64,000 nt of DNA from Cristatella mucedo (GCA_009760855.2 WPIO01000007.1:12400001-12464000); one strand, 5' to 3'; positions 23,574 through 35,965 are shown, counted from the first letter of the stretch. Numbers and translations: made by a program. The notes: generated by a model not told the origin, from the sequence alone.

Positions 23574-26519
23574 CTGAAACGAGGCTCCAGTCAACAATTC
23601 GTCGCGTTGGGGGACCGCTCCACGCAAGCTGCTGCGTCACGCATGGAGCGGCCCTAGTGCTCCTAGCGCGGCTAGCAGCGGCGAGGGCAAAGTGCGCCAT
23701 TTTTGTGCATGCTCCCATCAAGACTCATTTTTACTATCTGTCGCCTGGTGATGTCACCTGTTGAGTCACCATCAAGTTGCGGTCACGCATCTGGCGCAAA
23801 AGACTCTACGGACCCTACCTATGAGTATTCGTACTGCTGACTAGCGACGTAATCCTTTAAATGCAAAATTTTATTCAGTAGCCTCCGAGTGTCAAATTCA
23901 CCGCGCTCACCACCGCAAGCTGACAGTCGCCAGCCCTAGCAGCCTACAATGAGCTCACTCGCATGTCTCAGGAGCAATAGACTGACCGCGCGAAAGATGC
24001 CGCAAAAAACTTGCGAAGTTAATTGCCTCAGCTTGTCGTAGGCCCGTCCCCCGCCCGCCACGCCCGCCATAGCTCTCCGCCGGGTCCGTCGCAATGCCGG
24101 TACCCCAACCAGCAGTTCGTTTCATAGAATTCAAAAATATTTAAAATCTTATTCACGATAAAAAAAGGAAGGCGAAAACGGCAACCGGGTGAAGTGGCTC
24201 ACGAGTGAATAATCTCACCGCTCCTTGTTCCACATCCTCAAAAATTGTTCTAAATACCTTAGGTAAGAATATCAGTCGCGTGGCACATTCTCTCCCGCTG
24301 TAGTGGCGGATTCGAGTGACTCGCTGTGTGCAGCAGTGACGACGAGAGTTCTGGTTACACTAGCATACACGCGCTCTGCGTATGCTCTGTGTATGCCGTG
24401 TGTGTCGCGAACGTGGTACCTGCGGCAAGGCAGCGTCTGTAGGAGCCGCTCGCGGCGTCGTGCTCCTGATGGCTGTGCTTGCAACGACACTTTGCTCTCC
24501 ATGTGCTCGGATCGAAGTCACGCCGACGTTGGAACCAGAACTCGCCCACATCCTCCGGTCGCGACGCGATCCACTCGAACGCTCTGCATCGGCATGCGGG
24601 CTGTGCACACGGCACTCGAACGCTGCGACCTAAAGAGATAGAAAATCAAACTGAAAAAAGGTCACCTCCACAGTGTGGGACGCGCTGGGCGCGTGTCGAC
24701 GCGCGCGCGTGCCGACTCCGTGTCTGCACGCAGACCCTTGGCGACTATCGGCACAAGGTATTTGCCAGGCAATTTCCTTTGAACAGATGAAGAAATATAC
24801 TAAAGCAGTGAGCTTGCCGCTGGGTCTTAGCCTGGGGGTAAAGTGCTTGTACTCCATAACCCAGGTCGTGGGCCCGAGTCCTTCTTAGGTGTGAGAGTGG
24901 GCAATTCTTTATTGCCCACGGCGAGCGGGAGAGATGGCCTTTACGGCGGCATCTTCCTGCTGTATAAATAAGGCCACTAAAACAGCTGACCTTGACTTAT
25001 AGCCTTGGTCATGAGGGCGTTGGATGCCACAGCTGGGAGCACTAGAATTAATAATAATAATAAATTTGTATGGCGCCCTCAGACAACTGAGTCTCTTTCT
25101 AGGCACTTTACACATGCTGTAGAGAAAGCACGACCAAAGGGTTAGTGGTAACATCATTAAGCATTGATTTTTTAGATTTTTGTATTTTCTTACAATGCAC
25201 TTGGCTAATATGTAGATTTCGTTACAGCAGCAGGCCCGGTGTCAGCACGCATAAGCACACAGGAGACAAATCACGCTGACCCACAAAATCATCATGTAAT
25301 AAACAGGTGTGTTTTAAGCTGCTTTTTAAATCTGATCAAGTCAGGGGATGTCGTGACGCAAGTCGAAAGTGAGTTTCAGGTTTTAGGAGCATATGGGAAC
25401 TAAAGGAATGGTCTCCAAAATTTTTTGAGGCTCGTACGAGGTGTAGCTAAACGGTTTTAATCACAAAAGCGGATGGTGCGATGCTTGGCCTTGCGGAGGA
25501 GTCTTTCTGATAGGTTGCCTGGAGCCAGAGAAAGAAGATACCTAAAAGTAAGTGACAGAACCTTGAGGTCGATGCGCTACTTGCTTGATTGGAAGCCAGT
25601 GCAGGTCGGCGAGAAGTGGTGAGGTGCGGCAACTGCAACGCTCACGACAGACGAACCATCTGCAGAGCTGTGCAACAACTCTGAGCGCCCGATTGCACAC
25701 ACCGGCAGACCAGCAAGCAGTGAGTTGAAGAAGTCAAGACGGCATTTTACAAATGCTTTGACCAATTTGGATGCAGTATCCCTATATAAGTAAGCCCCAA
25801 TTTCAGCAATGTTATGCTGCTGAAAGTAGACAGGCAGTGCAGTGCCAGTGATGATGCGCACGTGAGGTTGGAGACACTCAAGAATCTCAGCTCTGTGATT
25901 ACTTGCATCAAATGCTGCCGAAAGATTGAGCAGACTAAAAGCAGAGAGGCTTTACTCCCAAGTCTACACCCCTGAGAGGGTCGTTATGCACCTCAGGCAA
26001 TGCTGACCCCGAGGAGCGATTAGCTCTAAAATAGGCGCACGATTCGTATTATGATGCGGCCCGCAAGTGCTGCACCTACTGTCTGTAGATAGGTGCCTGC
26101 CTGGAGGACGTCCGAGTTTCCCCGCCCACTATTTTACATGATGCTAGCTGGCGTAGCTCTAACTTCGATGAGGGCCAAGCCCGAGCTCTTTAAGACCGAA
26201 AGTCCGAATCGCAGTCTCGTTTTCGACTGACTGCATCCCGCTTCTACTGCTTCCGGCGCTGGCGTCAAGCGGCTTATACGAACTGTGTTCGAGAAGACGA
26301 CCGAACCGGAAGTGAATCGCAGCGAAGAACACACAAGCCCTCAGAAATGCTAGAGCGAGACACCGCCATCTGCAAACAATTGGCTTCCAGTCTAGCGGTG
26401 TCCTTCACCATTGTATTTCTCGTGTCCTGACAGTGAATGGCCACAGAAGCAGCGGGACATGTCATTCACTCGTTGACAGTCAAACTTCTGATCGCCTAGT
26501 CGCCAGCTGACGTATACGC
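23454..26519 (-). CDS. FAM221B: FAM221B-like protein, three internal exons (partial gene)
   Basis: Three phase-compatible exons on the minus strand (26519-26409, 24629-24420, 23573-23454) join into 147 codons. The joined protein shows the FAM221 cysteine/histidine pattern in order: GVYVSWR, then RCFCGHSLSGHEKYNG, then PACRCRAFEW, SRPEDVGEFW, WRAKCRCKHSHQEHD, then GCRCGSFESNFLCAACDKHW and EEHQTFFESEED. These match the conserved FAM221 domain of vertebrate FAM221B in order and spacing. The family is poorly characterised. The many CxC and CxxC pairs suggest metal binding, which is inference. First exon(s) and last exon were not found. The 1.8-kb intron between the first two exons carries a LINE A and a SINE. 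Confidence 0.8.
24420..24629 (-). CDS. FAM221B: FAM221B-like, second visible exon
   Basis: Acceptor TATCTCTTTAG before 24629, donor GTACCA after 24420, phase 1 at both ends. Encodes SRPEDVGEFW and the CRCKHSHQEHD zinc-ligand-like cluster. Confidence 0.8.
24805..24985 (+). mobile_element. SINE-2, diverged copy
   Basis: GGTCTTAGCCTGGGGGTAAA gives box A and CGTGGGCCCGAGTCC box B. The body includes GGGCAATTCTTTATTGCCCA, GATGGCCTTTACGGC and CTGTATAAATAAGGC. It aligns with the minus-strand copy at 32268-32440. Confidence 0.6.
25048..26040 (-). mobile_element. LINE family A, degenerate copy
   Basis: Begins with (AAT)n and GGCGCCCTCAGACAACTGAG (reversed tail). It carries reversed family A words such as GCGACAACTGCAACGCTCACG-like text and GTAGACAGGCAGTGC, and ends at about 26040 with GCGATTAGCTCTAAAATA. 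Short open pieces remain (25447-25638, 25577-25861) but the frame is broken. Confidence 0.75.
26409..26519 (-). CDS. FAM221B: FAM221B-like, first visible exon
   Basis: Acceptor TTCTCTTTTTGCAG before 26519, donor GTGAAG after 26409, phase 1 at both ends. Encodes GVYVSWR and RCFCGHSLSGHE. Confidence 0.75.
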
Positions 26520-26939
26520 CTGCAAAAAGAGAACGCATTCTGGTCTGATTTGGCGAATAAAGGATTTCAGACTCGGAGATCAATTAGAGCTGATATTGCA
26601 GTTGATTACAGGAGAACGGAGGATTTGCATTTGCAAAATGGCAAGCTTCGGCCTAGTCATCTGCCGAGGCAGACGTCAGGCCAAGGGAACACGCATAAAA
26701 TCTGCGTGCGGACCAGCACTTTTCACAATCCCATCTTCCTTCTTGCAGACAAGTGATCGCCGTTTCGAGAAACGTCACAAATTAATTGAAAATGCGGCGG
26801 TGCAGGCAGCAAGCACCAGACGCAGATTTCCGATCTAAAGAGGACAGTTTGCCTCTATTCAGCGGCGTCACTTATTTTACTAGGCTAGCCAAAAAGATAC
26901 CGAAAGGCAAGCCATAGTCAAATAGAGCAAGCTGCCACA
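26520..26939. other. FAM221B: No gene assigned
   Basis: Upstream of the first visible FAM221B-like exon. A further 5' exon is expected here or further right, but I could not identify one. Confidence 0.25.
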
Positions 26940-27087
26940 CAGACAGACCAGACAGACCAGACAGACCAGACAGACGCAGACAGACGCAGACAGACGCAGA
27001 CAGACGCAGACAGACGCAGACAGACGCAGACAGACGCAGACAGACGCAGACAGACGCAGACAGACGCAGACAGACGCAGACAGACGC
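26940..27087 (+). repeat. CAGACAGACG minisatellite, 10-bp unit
   Basis: About ten perfect copies of CAGACAGACG, preceded by three copies of a CAGACAGACC variant. Confidence 0.95.
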
Positions 27088-29020
27088 TTGGCTCTCCTAG
27101 CTTGGTAAGGCAAACTCGAAGTTGCAGCGACAGCGCGATGAAAAGCTTGATTGAACAATTGATTCATTGATCGATAAAAAGCTCGATTGATTCAATGCCA
27201 TAAAAGTACTATGAGGTATCCATCAGAGCCCTTTCCATGCCAGCAAAAGCTGGATGGCAGAACTAAATCGCCATTCACCTGTTGTCAACTAAAATCCCCA
27301 TTTGTACGTCGGGCACGACAGCCTTGGCGGCTTCAACCCGGCGTACAGCGAGAAATAAAGAAAGAATTCCAGCCATCGATATATTATAGATTATTAGCCT
27401 GCTTAATCATTACTAATACATAAGCCTGCTGCATGAATTTCTCACAGCTACGCTCGCCGTCAGCTGACCGCTGCGCCGAGATCCACTCGCTTTGGATAGT
27501 GCGCAAGGGAGCACGTGGGTAGGTTTCTCGGGCCGTAAAAAGACAGAAAGCAACAATACCGAGTAAACGACAAAAAAGTGCTAGTCATCGAGAAGCTTTT
27601 GCTCAGCGCTCAGATGTCACGTGTTAAGTTGAAACGATGACCGCGAGCCTAATTGCTTTACACAAAGCACCCAAGAAAACTGTTTCTCAAATTTGGCAGC
27701 GCGGTAACTCGAAATATCAACGAAACTTAATGCAGAGCGGAGTCTAAATAGCTCAATCGGTTGTGCGCTAGCCCAGCAAACATGGGCATTGGCACCATGC
27801 GCCCAACCTGGCTGATCAAAGTTAACTCTACTCCCGATTCCGCTGCGGACGGCATTCTGCCGTTATTTGTGCATTTTTAAATGCGTTTTATTTTAAATAT
27901 ATTTTAGTTTTTGAAAGTATATTTAGCCTCAGAAAATCACTGCAGTTTTGCACTCTAGCTAATTCTACACTATGAGTGGTCCACAGTGGTCCGTATCGAA
28001 CAAAAAATTATGACTGCCGAGATATGACTCGCGGTTTGTGACTTATAATAGCTGAAAACCAGTTACGTCACTATCTTCTATTAGGCAGCAAAAAACCCAA
28101 AAGAAGTAATAATCAGTCAGTGCATCGACTTTTTATGTAATAATATTAAGTTAGTTTCGCTTTAGACTCGGAGCCACGAGGTTTAGCGGTGCTCCGCGAA
28201 TCGTGTGAAAATTTTTGTACGCTATGGCTAGTCCTCGGCACCTGTAACCTTCTGCGGCTATCGAATAGACAGTTGTAAGCAGTGGCTACGTATTTTTATA
28301 GTAAGGGTATGGACTCGCTTCATTACTGCCGCTAATTACAATTATTATGACTAATTGCTAATTCATTACTGCCATGCTTCCCTACCTACCATCAGTATTT
28401 CTGCGTGTATTGGTGCTGCATTTACAAGTCGTTAGTCGTGCGTCAAGGGAAAGGGCTCCATTGGTATTTTCGACCGTTGGCAAGTACCGGCGCCACTGCG
28501 AGCGCTGTTTGTGGCCTCAGAACTTTAGAGTGAGAAGTCACTAAAGCACAATGGTAGCAACCACGAGCTGTACAGTTTAACGATAGGCAACGCTTGAATT
28601 GAAAATAAAACGTTTGCATACAAGATCATCCTGATTATGACAGTGCTAGAGTCATTATTAGTTCTCGAGTTGGATCCTGTGCCAACAGTCCTCCGTATGA
28701 CGTGCCTAATATATTGATGCACACCGTGACATGTGGTAAATATGTCCCTGTTGAAACCGGCAAAGTTCCTTCCGATCCGAAAGCATCAATTGTCAGTTCC
28801 GTCATTAAAAGGCTGACCGTGGACAATGAGAATTTAATTAACTGTTGTCCAGTCTCCCCGATGCCTCTCTTAAATCAGATCCTTGAGAGCGAGTGGTGGC
28901 CCAGCAACAAAAAAGGTAGCATCAATTCATAAGATCTTGGTATAGAGTCAAATCCGGATTTAAACCTACCCATTCCACGGAAACTCAATAGCTCGTCTGT
29001 CATCAACGACGTAGCCGCCA
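27088..29020. other. AT-rich stretch without a recognised gene
   Basis: A degenerate tRNA-like word (TAGCTCAATCGGTTGTGCGC) lies near 27752 but has no box B. Nothing else can be supported. Confidence 0.35.
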
Positions 29021-29680
29021 CGTGGCAGCACTTGTGAGTTTCAGTGGCTCACCATCGAGCATCGAGTCCATTTCAAGATCGCCTCTCTCTCGCTTACAGC
29101 TAGCCTCTTGCATCAACGCTTGCACCATCAGCCTACCAATCCAACCTCCTTACTCCTCCAGTCACGTGCTCTCTACAACAGGCCGCTCCCCAGTAGCTAG
29201 TCATCTCGCTGTCCCTCGAACTAAATTGAAATAGTTCATGGATCGAGGCATCAGCTCGTATGTACCGAAAGTCTAGAACTCGCTTCTGCAATGGTCTCTA
29301 CATGCAAAGACGTTGAACCGTTGTAAGTCTCAGGTCAAAACACATCGGCTGCGGTCAGGTTTCCCTTCAACTCAGAGAGAGAAGTTGTCTTCTCGTTCCA
29401 TTGATCTTGCCGTGCATACCCCCTATGCACGATGCAATGCACATTGGTCTTAGCATCCGTGGGCCACGAGTCACGTCTTCATGCTTGGTCTCGATCACGC
29501 TCGCCTATTTACGATACTCGATTGCTTTTACGTGTATGATACCACGCATGCCGCTAACCCTATTGTATTTTATTGTATGTAGGGTATTGTATCGCACGCG
29601 GCAAATTGTTAAGCGCTAGGGTAGAGATTAAGCTCCTTTAGGGCGAAGTACAACCAATAACTATTATTTTCATATTATCA
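29020..29680 (+). mobile_element. Degenerate LINE, 3' part
   Basis: The translation keeps GISSYVPKV and NSLLQWS-like fragments of the C-terminal LINE region across frames. It ends with AGAGATTAAGCTCCTTTAGG, which is the family A tail, and ATTATTTTC. Heavily decayed. Confidence 0.5.
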
Positions 29681-30079
29681 CTAGAAGCTTTACTTGTCGC
29701 AATCTATGGCTCAGGCCGTATAAAAGGCCACCTGAAGTGAGCGTTAGTTGGCTTGAATTTTGTGCTCGGCGTTGGTCGGACGTGGCATTCTCGCACTAGG
29801 GAATATCCTGCTATACGATAGGGAAACGGACTAAGTATTAAGGTAAGGTTCTTGAACACTACCACGCTCTCCTACCCGTGTCATACCCGTGCTGGGGCTG
29901 CGCCTGCGACTCTCTAGCCTCGACCTCGACGCGCTAGTTCCGCGTTTGGCTGTCAAGCGCCGGCTCAAGGACGAGTGCTTGTTGAGTGTCAAAGACGAGT
30001 GCTTGTTGAGTGAGCTGCGCTTGAGATGGGGAACTTTTGTTCAGTAGCCGCGCCTGTGCGTTGTAACAATATCTCTAGC
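29681..30079. other. No gene seen
   Basis: A 20-bp direct repeat (GACGAGTGCTTGTTGAGTG) occurs at about 29970 and 29994. Confidence 0.35.
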
Positions 30080-30175
30080 CATATATAATAATAATAATGC
30101 ACTTGATAAAGCACCCTCAGAGAACTCAATCTCTTTCTAGGCGCTTTACATTTGCTGCAAAGTGAACCGATCAGC
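30080..30175 (-). mobile_element. LINE family A, 3' tail fragment
   Basis: (ATA)n, then TGCACTTGATAAAGCACCC, AGAGAACTCAATCTC and AGGCGCTTTACATTTGCTGC: a reversed family A terminus. Confidence 0.8.
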
Positions 30176-31020
30176 CTATTGAAAACCACGTTTGCAATCT
30201 CGCTGCAAACGCTATCAGCTGACAGTAAGTTATACATGAAACTTTCGTAGGAGAAATAAATACCTGCCGTCATGCGGGCAGGTTACATGCCATTGCCATA
30301 AGAGATTTTATAAGGAAGTGCGGGGTAGCACACAGAGACATGACTTCCCATTAAACCAAAGGCTACCAAAGCTCATCATAACAATGAAGCACGATAGGCT
30401 GTCAACGAATGTAAGCTTAAAATAATATATATTATACAATATATACATATAAATATATATATAGAAAATTAAAATAATATAAATTATAAGCTTCGGCACT
30501 ATGTAATTCACAATAGATCGTCACGCAGAGCCAGAAATGCAGTAGGATAATGCTAGCTAACCTGTTCTTTGAGCTGTCAAGGCTGCATCGACTTCGGGTT
30601 TGAAGAGAGCTTGAACGCGAGGGGCGAAGTCATCGTTCATAGTCCTGGCAAATGACACGACGTCGTACTTCTCCGCTGGAACCACGGGTCTGTGAGTGTA
30701 GCCTATTGGGCAGACGGTATATTGCTAAATAATTGTTGCTGAATGAAAAGAAGCAAGCAAAGTTCTCGTCGTCGAATTTAGCGAAGGTGAACAGAAAAAA
30801 AGATAAGTACTGCGGTTGCAAATCGCATTACATTTTTTTGTTAAAGCGGAAGGGTTCAATTCTCGCGAAGCTTGAGCACTGCAAAATGAGCACTTTACAC
30901 TTGAATCAGTCTATTATTGAGTGCTCAAGGTTTCACTGTGTACTTTGGTTCTATACGTTCTTCTTTTCGTAGGGCAGGCAAACTGCTAAAGCAGGGCGAG
31001 GGCAGTGACGAACTTCAGAG
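30176..31020. other. No gene assigned
   Basis: AT-rich (30420-30490). No reading frame resembles a known family. Confidence 0.3.
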
Positions 31021-31024
31021 GACT

Positions 31025-31400
31025 CAATACAAGTCGTTGAGACAGACACTCGATACAGAGCTCCATACAAGTAGTTGAGCTCGATACACGTGTATTCACC
31101 CAAAGCTGCATGGCACGCTTCCACTGCCGGCTGTGCGGCTGTCTGAGGCCTCCTGAACCGAGCAATCCTGTCGGGGCATTGTGACGTCGGAGTCACAATG
31201 CTGCCTTTGTGTGCTGCTGCCTTTGTCTGACTCCGGAGGCCGCTTCTTGGCGCACGGGAAATCGTTGGCTCGATGATGATGGCCCTCGGTAGCAGGAAAC
31301 TCTCCAAGACAAAGGACGACAAATGGCAAGCAGGACTCCGAAGGTGTGGGAAAACGGTCTCAGCTTGGCTTTGTGACAAAGCTTCGTTGCCGTCGCAGCA
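31025..31400. repeat. Unknown duplicated segment, copy 1
   Basis: Shares an ordered set of words with 31888-32230: GTCTGAGGCCTCCTGAAC, GCTGCTGCCTTTGTCTGA, CGGGAAATCGTTGG, GTAGCAGGAAACTCTCC, ACGGTCTCAGCTTGGCTT and GACAAAGCTTC. The offset is about 830 bp and identity is roughly 80% by eye. No known repeat or protein family is recognised. Confidence 0.75.
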
Positions 31401-31887
31401 GCGCAGCCCCACCGCAGCTCGCTGCTTGCGAGCGACAAAAGGGAAAAAAGGGAAAAAGCGACGCAGCGAAAAGCAAGAAAGAATCGATGCCGGTCGGAGG
31501 ACAAACGATCAAACGGCTCGTGGAGAGGCAGGCTCACTGCCGGCGCTGTGCCAGTGCTATGGGCAGAGGGAGCGTGGCTGCGTGCCGCCGCGTGCAGGTG
31601 GGGCAGGCGGAGAGGCATCAATGTAAGCCGGCTTGAGTCAGCTGATGGCAAAGGTGTCCTCTTTGCCGTCGATGTCGACCGCGTAGAAGGTGCCACGCCG
31701 ACGTGAACTGAGCCTCTAGCGACGACGAATCAAAGGGCAGGATCGGCTTCGAGAACGGCGGTATCTTTTTCTTTTGGTCAGACCGAGTTTATTACCTTGC
31801 GGGGTATCGTGTCCAGCTGGAGCTGCTCCGTCGGCCGTGTTGCTAGGTTGCGACTTGATAGTTCGAGCGAAGTCAGGGTAACCAGCT

Positions 31888-32230
31888 GTAGAGCTCGATA
31901 CAAGGCGTTGAGTTCCCACGTTTACTCGCACAACAAAGCGGCACGGTGCGCTCCCACTGCTGTGCGGATGTCTGAGGCCTCCTGAACTAGACAATCCTTT
32001 AATCCCTGTCAGGGGATTACGACATCGGAGTGGTACTGCCTTTGTCTGCTGCTGCCTTTGTCTGACACCCGAGACTGCTTCTTCGCCAACGGGAAATCGT
32101 TGGCCCAATAATGGCCCTTGGTAGCAGGAAACTCTCCCAGAAAAAGGATTACATATGGCAAGCCGGACTCCAAAGATGTGGGAAACGGTCTCAGCTTGGC
32201 TTCGTGACAAAGCTTCATTGCTGTCGCAAC
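31888..32230. repeat. Unknown duplicated segment, copy 2
   Basis: Second copy of the 31025-31400 segment. On the plus strand both copies can be read with a similar short peptide (MALGSRKLS, KD, WQAGL, RCGK). On the minus strand they share LGEFPAT and ANDFP words. Neither reading is long enough to call a gene. Confidence 0.75.
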
Positions 32231-32267
32231 AGGCATACTGGCTCACTCATTTGAAAATGGAGTGAGC

Positions 32268-32440
32268 AGATCGCATCAGCTGATTTAAAAGCCTAATTTA
32301 TACAGTGACAGAAGAGCCTTTACGATTGTCACCACCGCTTGCAATAGGTAAGAAATGATCGCCCGCTGCGGGATTCGAACCCAAGACCTGGGTCGTGAAG
32401 AGCAAGCACCTTACCCCTGGGTTAAGACCAGGGGGCACTG
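32268..32440 (-). mobile_element. SINE-2 copy
   Basis: On the minus strand: TGGTCTTAACCCAGGGGTAAG (box A), GGGTTCGAATCCCGC (perfect box B), then the family body with GCAAGCGGTGGTGAC, GTAAAGGCTCTTCTGTCAC and CAGCTGATGC. Confidence 0.75.
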
Positions 32441-32690
32441 TGCTAAAAAATGACATTAAAGGCCTCAACGTGTCTTAGTTGGCACTGATTGAGCCAGATG
32501 TGGTCTGGAGGAAATAGCCTGGGATGCTCCTTATTTCTTTGCGTCAACCTCCACCTACGACGACATGACGTATTAAATTCACTCGTTGAGCAACCGCCGT
32601 GTTTGTATCGAATAAACTCTAAGATTTTTCGCTACAAATTATCACATTAATTGCGGGCCTTGCTCCATCCACACGAATATCTTTCGGGTA
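32441..32690. other. No gene seen
   Basis: No supported feature. Confidence 0.3.
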
Positions 32691-32694
32691 TTAT

Positions 32695-33765
32695 GTAAAG
32701 TAATGTATCTCCGTCTGTAACTCCACAAAGTCGTAAAGACCATGTGGATGTTACACAGGAGAGTTTTGTACAGCGAACTCACAGCCTAAGCGGCTTTCGG
32801 TACGCATTCGGTAGCCAACAGACTTAGTCTCACGCAGCAAAGAGAAATTGGGAAGCATAGCAGAGTCAGGAGAGAAGTTGAGGTAGTGAGTAGCATGGAA
32901 GTAGCAGCTCAGGACCGCTGAAAAGGATGAGCCATAGTCGGCAGTGGGAGAGTAGTTGTCGTTGCGCAAGAATTGTGGAAGCGAGTTCCACAGTCTAGGA
33001 CCTGCAGAGCTAAAGCTTCTGTCGCCAACTGTCTTTAAGCGGAGGAATGGGACAGTTAATTTATTGTCCACACAGGACCTGAGGGCGCGAACAGGCTGAA
33101 ACTGGTGCAGCAGTTCAGCTAGGTACGAAGGAGCCAAGCCGTGGCGGGCCTTGTGGGTCAGCGTACGAACTTTGCTCTGTATTCGTGGCTCAACCGGCAA
33201 CCATCCTAGCTCTTTAAGCAAAGGAGACACGTGCTCAAACCTCTGGGACTTGAAGACTAGCCTTGCAGCCATATTCATAGTCAGCTGCAGTGGCCTAATA
33301 GCTTTCCTTGGTAGCCCAGCTCAAAGGGAATTACAATAATCAAGCCAAGACAGAACTAAGGAGCTAGTTAAATTTTTTACAAGCCACTGTGTGAGACTGC
33401 TCCTAATTTTGGATAGGAACCGGACGTGATGGCTAGCTGTAGAAGCAGTCTTCTGAATGAAGCTTTTAAGATTGAGGCAGCTGTCGAAAACGACACCTAA
33501 ATTTCGAGCACGTGGTGATGGTCGCACAATAGCATCACCTATTAGAAGAGCAAAGCCTTTTAATCCAGCCACACGCTTAGAGTGTCCTATGAGCAGAAGT
33601 TCAGTTTTATCATCATTTAATTTCAGGAAGTTTTTCGATATCCAGGATCGAATATCGGCAAGGCAAGCATTCAGTTTCTCAGTTGCTGCAGCAGATTCCG
33701 ACAGTTTGAATGACAAATACAGTTGAGTATCGTCAGCATAAAAGTAATATCCTATCCATGGGCCT
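32695..33765 (-). mobile_element. LINE family B, RT C-terminal part
   Basis: Two open pieces on the minus strand (33716-33321 and 33278-32751) together match residues after the catalytic box of the intact copy at 53399-55015: FLKLNDDKTELLL, RARNLGVVFDSC, LDYCNSL, ELGWLPVEPRIQSKV and SFSSAGPRLWNSLPQFLRN. A break near 33300 separates them. The 3' end is the family B TGGAGATACATTAC type. Confidence 0.85.
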
Positions 33766-34356
33766 TAATAATACGGTAGGGGCCCATAATTTTTCCATCG
33801 TACTTGCGTTCCTTGGCATCCAGATTAGAGGATTAGAGTGAAATCAGCCTCCACAAGACCTGAGGTCTTGAACCCTTTCTAAGAACATAGATTGGCCAAT
33901 GAAACCCTGATAAACTTTGATACTGCACTAGGAGCAGTATGATGTCACCAACTCTCCATGAACTTTAAGTAGTCCAAGTAGATATGTTGCACGTCAAAGA
34001 GCTCTCCGAAGATGCTAGGTGGTGTGTACAAATCCTGAAAACACCGCATGCACTTTGGTAGTGTCTGAGCAACCTGTTTAACAGATTCATTATTACCTTT
34101 CGGAATCAGAAGACTTTGCTGCGGGACCACACGATTCCGTCCCGACTCGTAGGCAGCACTTGTACGATCGCTCGAGGTGATTGCACGATGTGCCAAGCTT
34201 GAGGTTTCTGGAATATCCCTACCAATCTGAGCGGGAGCGTCCAATGGTTTGTTTGACTCCGTTCTTTGTCCAAGTGCTGCAGATCCTTGGGTCTCTCTCC
34301 GGCGATCTCTTCCAACCTTTCAAAGCACAGCAAGGTCAAAATTAGAGGGACTCGAG
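33766..34356. other. No gene assigned
   Basis: A minus-strand frame at 33945-34244 has no family resemblance that I can name. Confidence 0.3.
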
Positions 34357-35330
34357 TGATAAAACTAACTTACTAGTTATGGGCAAACCCAGTGTGATTC
34401 AGAAATTGGAAAGGCTGACTTTCAAAATTGGCTCTGCCAGCATATCTCCAGTTGAATCATCTCGAAATCTAGGTGTCATATTCCAAAGCGACCTCTCGTT
34501 AGACGACCACATCAGCTCCACAGTCAAATCTGCCTATTTTCAGCTTCATAACATTGCTAAAATTAGAGCTTGTTAAGATAAGGATACCACGTCCAAGCTG
34601 GTCCATGCATTCGTGACATCTCGTCTCGACTTCTGCAACTCACTGCTTACTGGCCTACCAGCATGTGCGATCAGGCGATTGCAGCTGGTGCAAAACTCTG
34701 CAGCTAGGCTTGTCTGTCGTGAGCGTCGCAGTTGCCACATTACTCCACTTCTCGCCGACCTGCACTGGCTACCAGTCAAGCAACGGATTGACTTCAAGGT
34801 TTTGTCGCTCACTTTTAGGTCTCTTCATTCTATGGCTCCAGCCTATCTTTCAGATATACTACCCCATCAGGCCAAGCATCGTACCACTCGCTTTTCGGAA
34901 TCCAACAGTCTGGAAATACCTCGTACAAACCTTAAATTCTTTTGAGACCGTGCATTTAGCTCGTATGCTCCCAAAGCCTGGAACTCCCTCCCGACCTGCG
35001 TCAGAACATCCCCTGACCTGACCACATTTAAAAGAAACTTAAAAACACACCTATTTAGGACAGCATTTAGTGGGTCCCTGTGATTCGTCATTGATGTGCT
35101 TATGCGTGCTGACACTGTGCATGCTGCCACTAACCACATTTGCATGCTGACCCTGTGCACGTCGCCCCTAACCATGTTATTCAGTTCGTTTGCTTTTTCA
35201 AGCATGATTTTACTTACTATTCTATTGCATATCACTTTGCAGCAAATGTAAAGCGCCTAGAAAGAGATTAAGTTCTCTGAGGGCGCTTTATCAAGTGCAA
35301 TATTATTATTATTATTATTATTAAACCACC
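34357..35330 (+). mobile_element. LINE family A, 3' half of RT and tail
   Basis: Near-identical over most of its length to the copy at 5980-7257 ([37 protein letters not shown]). An in-frame stop replaces the codon after ACL near 34576 and a frameshift lies near 34944. Ends with CGCCTAGAAAGAGATTAAG, TCTGAGGGCGC and (ATT)n. High similarity to the 5980 copy suggests both inserted relatively recently. Confidence 0.9.
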
Positions 35331-35531
35331 CCGGCCAGGCTGCGAGACGTTTTCCTCTAAATCGGAAAGAAAAGTGTTACATTCCAGTGAAATGCATTGC
35401 TGTGAGAAAATTATGGTAAATGAATTTAGCTTTCAAATACACCGTTAATTTCTGAGTCTTATAATATCTGCACTCCCTGCTCTTGGTAGCGTGGTGCACC
35501 TATTCGTACACATACCGAGTCAGTAGCTCTT

Positions 35532-35532
<1 letters not shown>

Positions 35533-35587
<55 letters not shown>

Positions 35588-35965
35588 CCCTCTCTTTCTC
35601 CCCTCCTTCTCTCTCCCTACCCCTCTCTCTCTCCCTACCCCTCTCTCTCTCTCCCTACCCCTCTCTCTCTCCCTATCCCTCTCTTTCTCCCTTCCCCTCT
35701 CTCTCTCTCTTTCTCTTTCTCCCTCTCTCTTCCTGCCTCTCTCTCTCCCGCTCTCTCACTCTTTCTCTCCTCTCTCTCTCCCTCCCTCTCTCCCTCCCTC
35801 TCTTTCTCCCTCTCTCTTCCTGCCTCTCTTTCTCCCGCTCTCTCACTCTTTCTCTCCTCTCTCTCCCTCCCTCTCTTTCTCCCTCTCTCTCTGCCTCTCT
35901 CTCTGTCTCTCTCTCTCTCCCCCTGCCTCTCTCTCTCTCTTTCTCTCTCTCAGTTCTGCCTCTTT
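35533..35965 (+). repeat. Long (CT)n-rich satellite
   Basis: Pure CT at about 35536-35585, then CTCTCCCTACCC, TTTCTCCC and TTCCTGCC variants arranged as higher-order repeats. Confidence 0.95.

Noticed and set aside
26940-27087. CRISPR-like array
   Set aside because: Units of 10 bp without spacers: a minisatellite.
27752-27835. tRNA-like word TAGCTCAATCGGTTGTGCGC
   Set aside because: No box B and no fold that closes. Too degenerate to call.
32268-32440. Functional tRNA gene on the minus strand
   Set aside because: Part of a repeated SINE with a long non-tRNA body.
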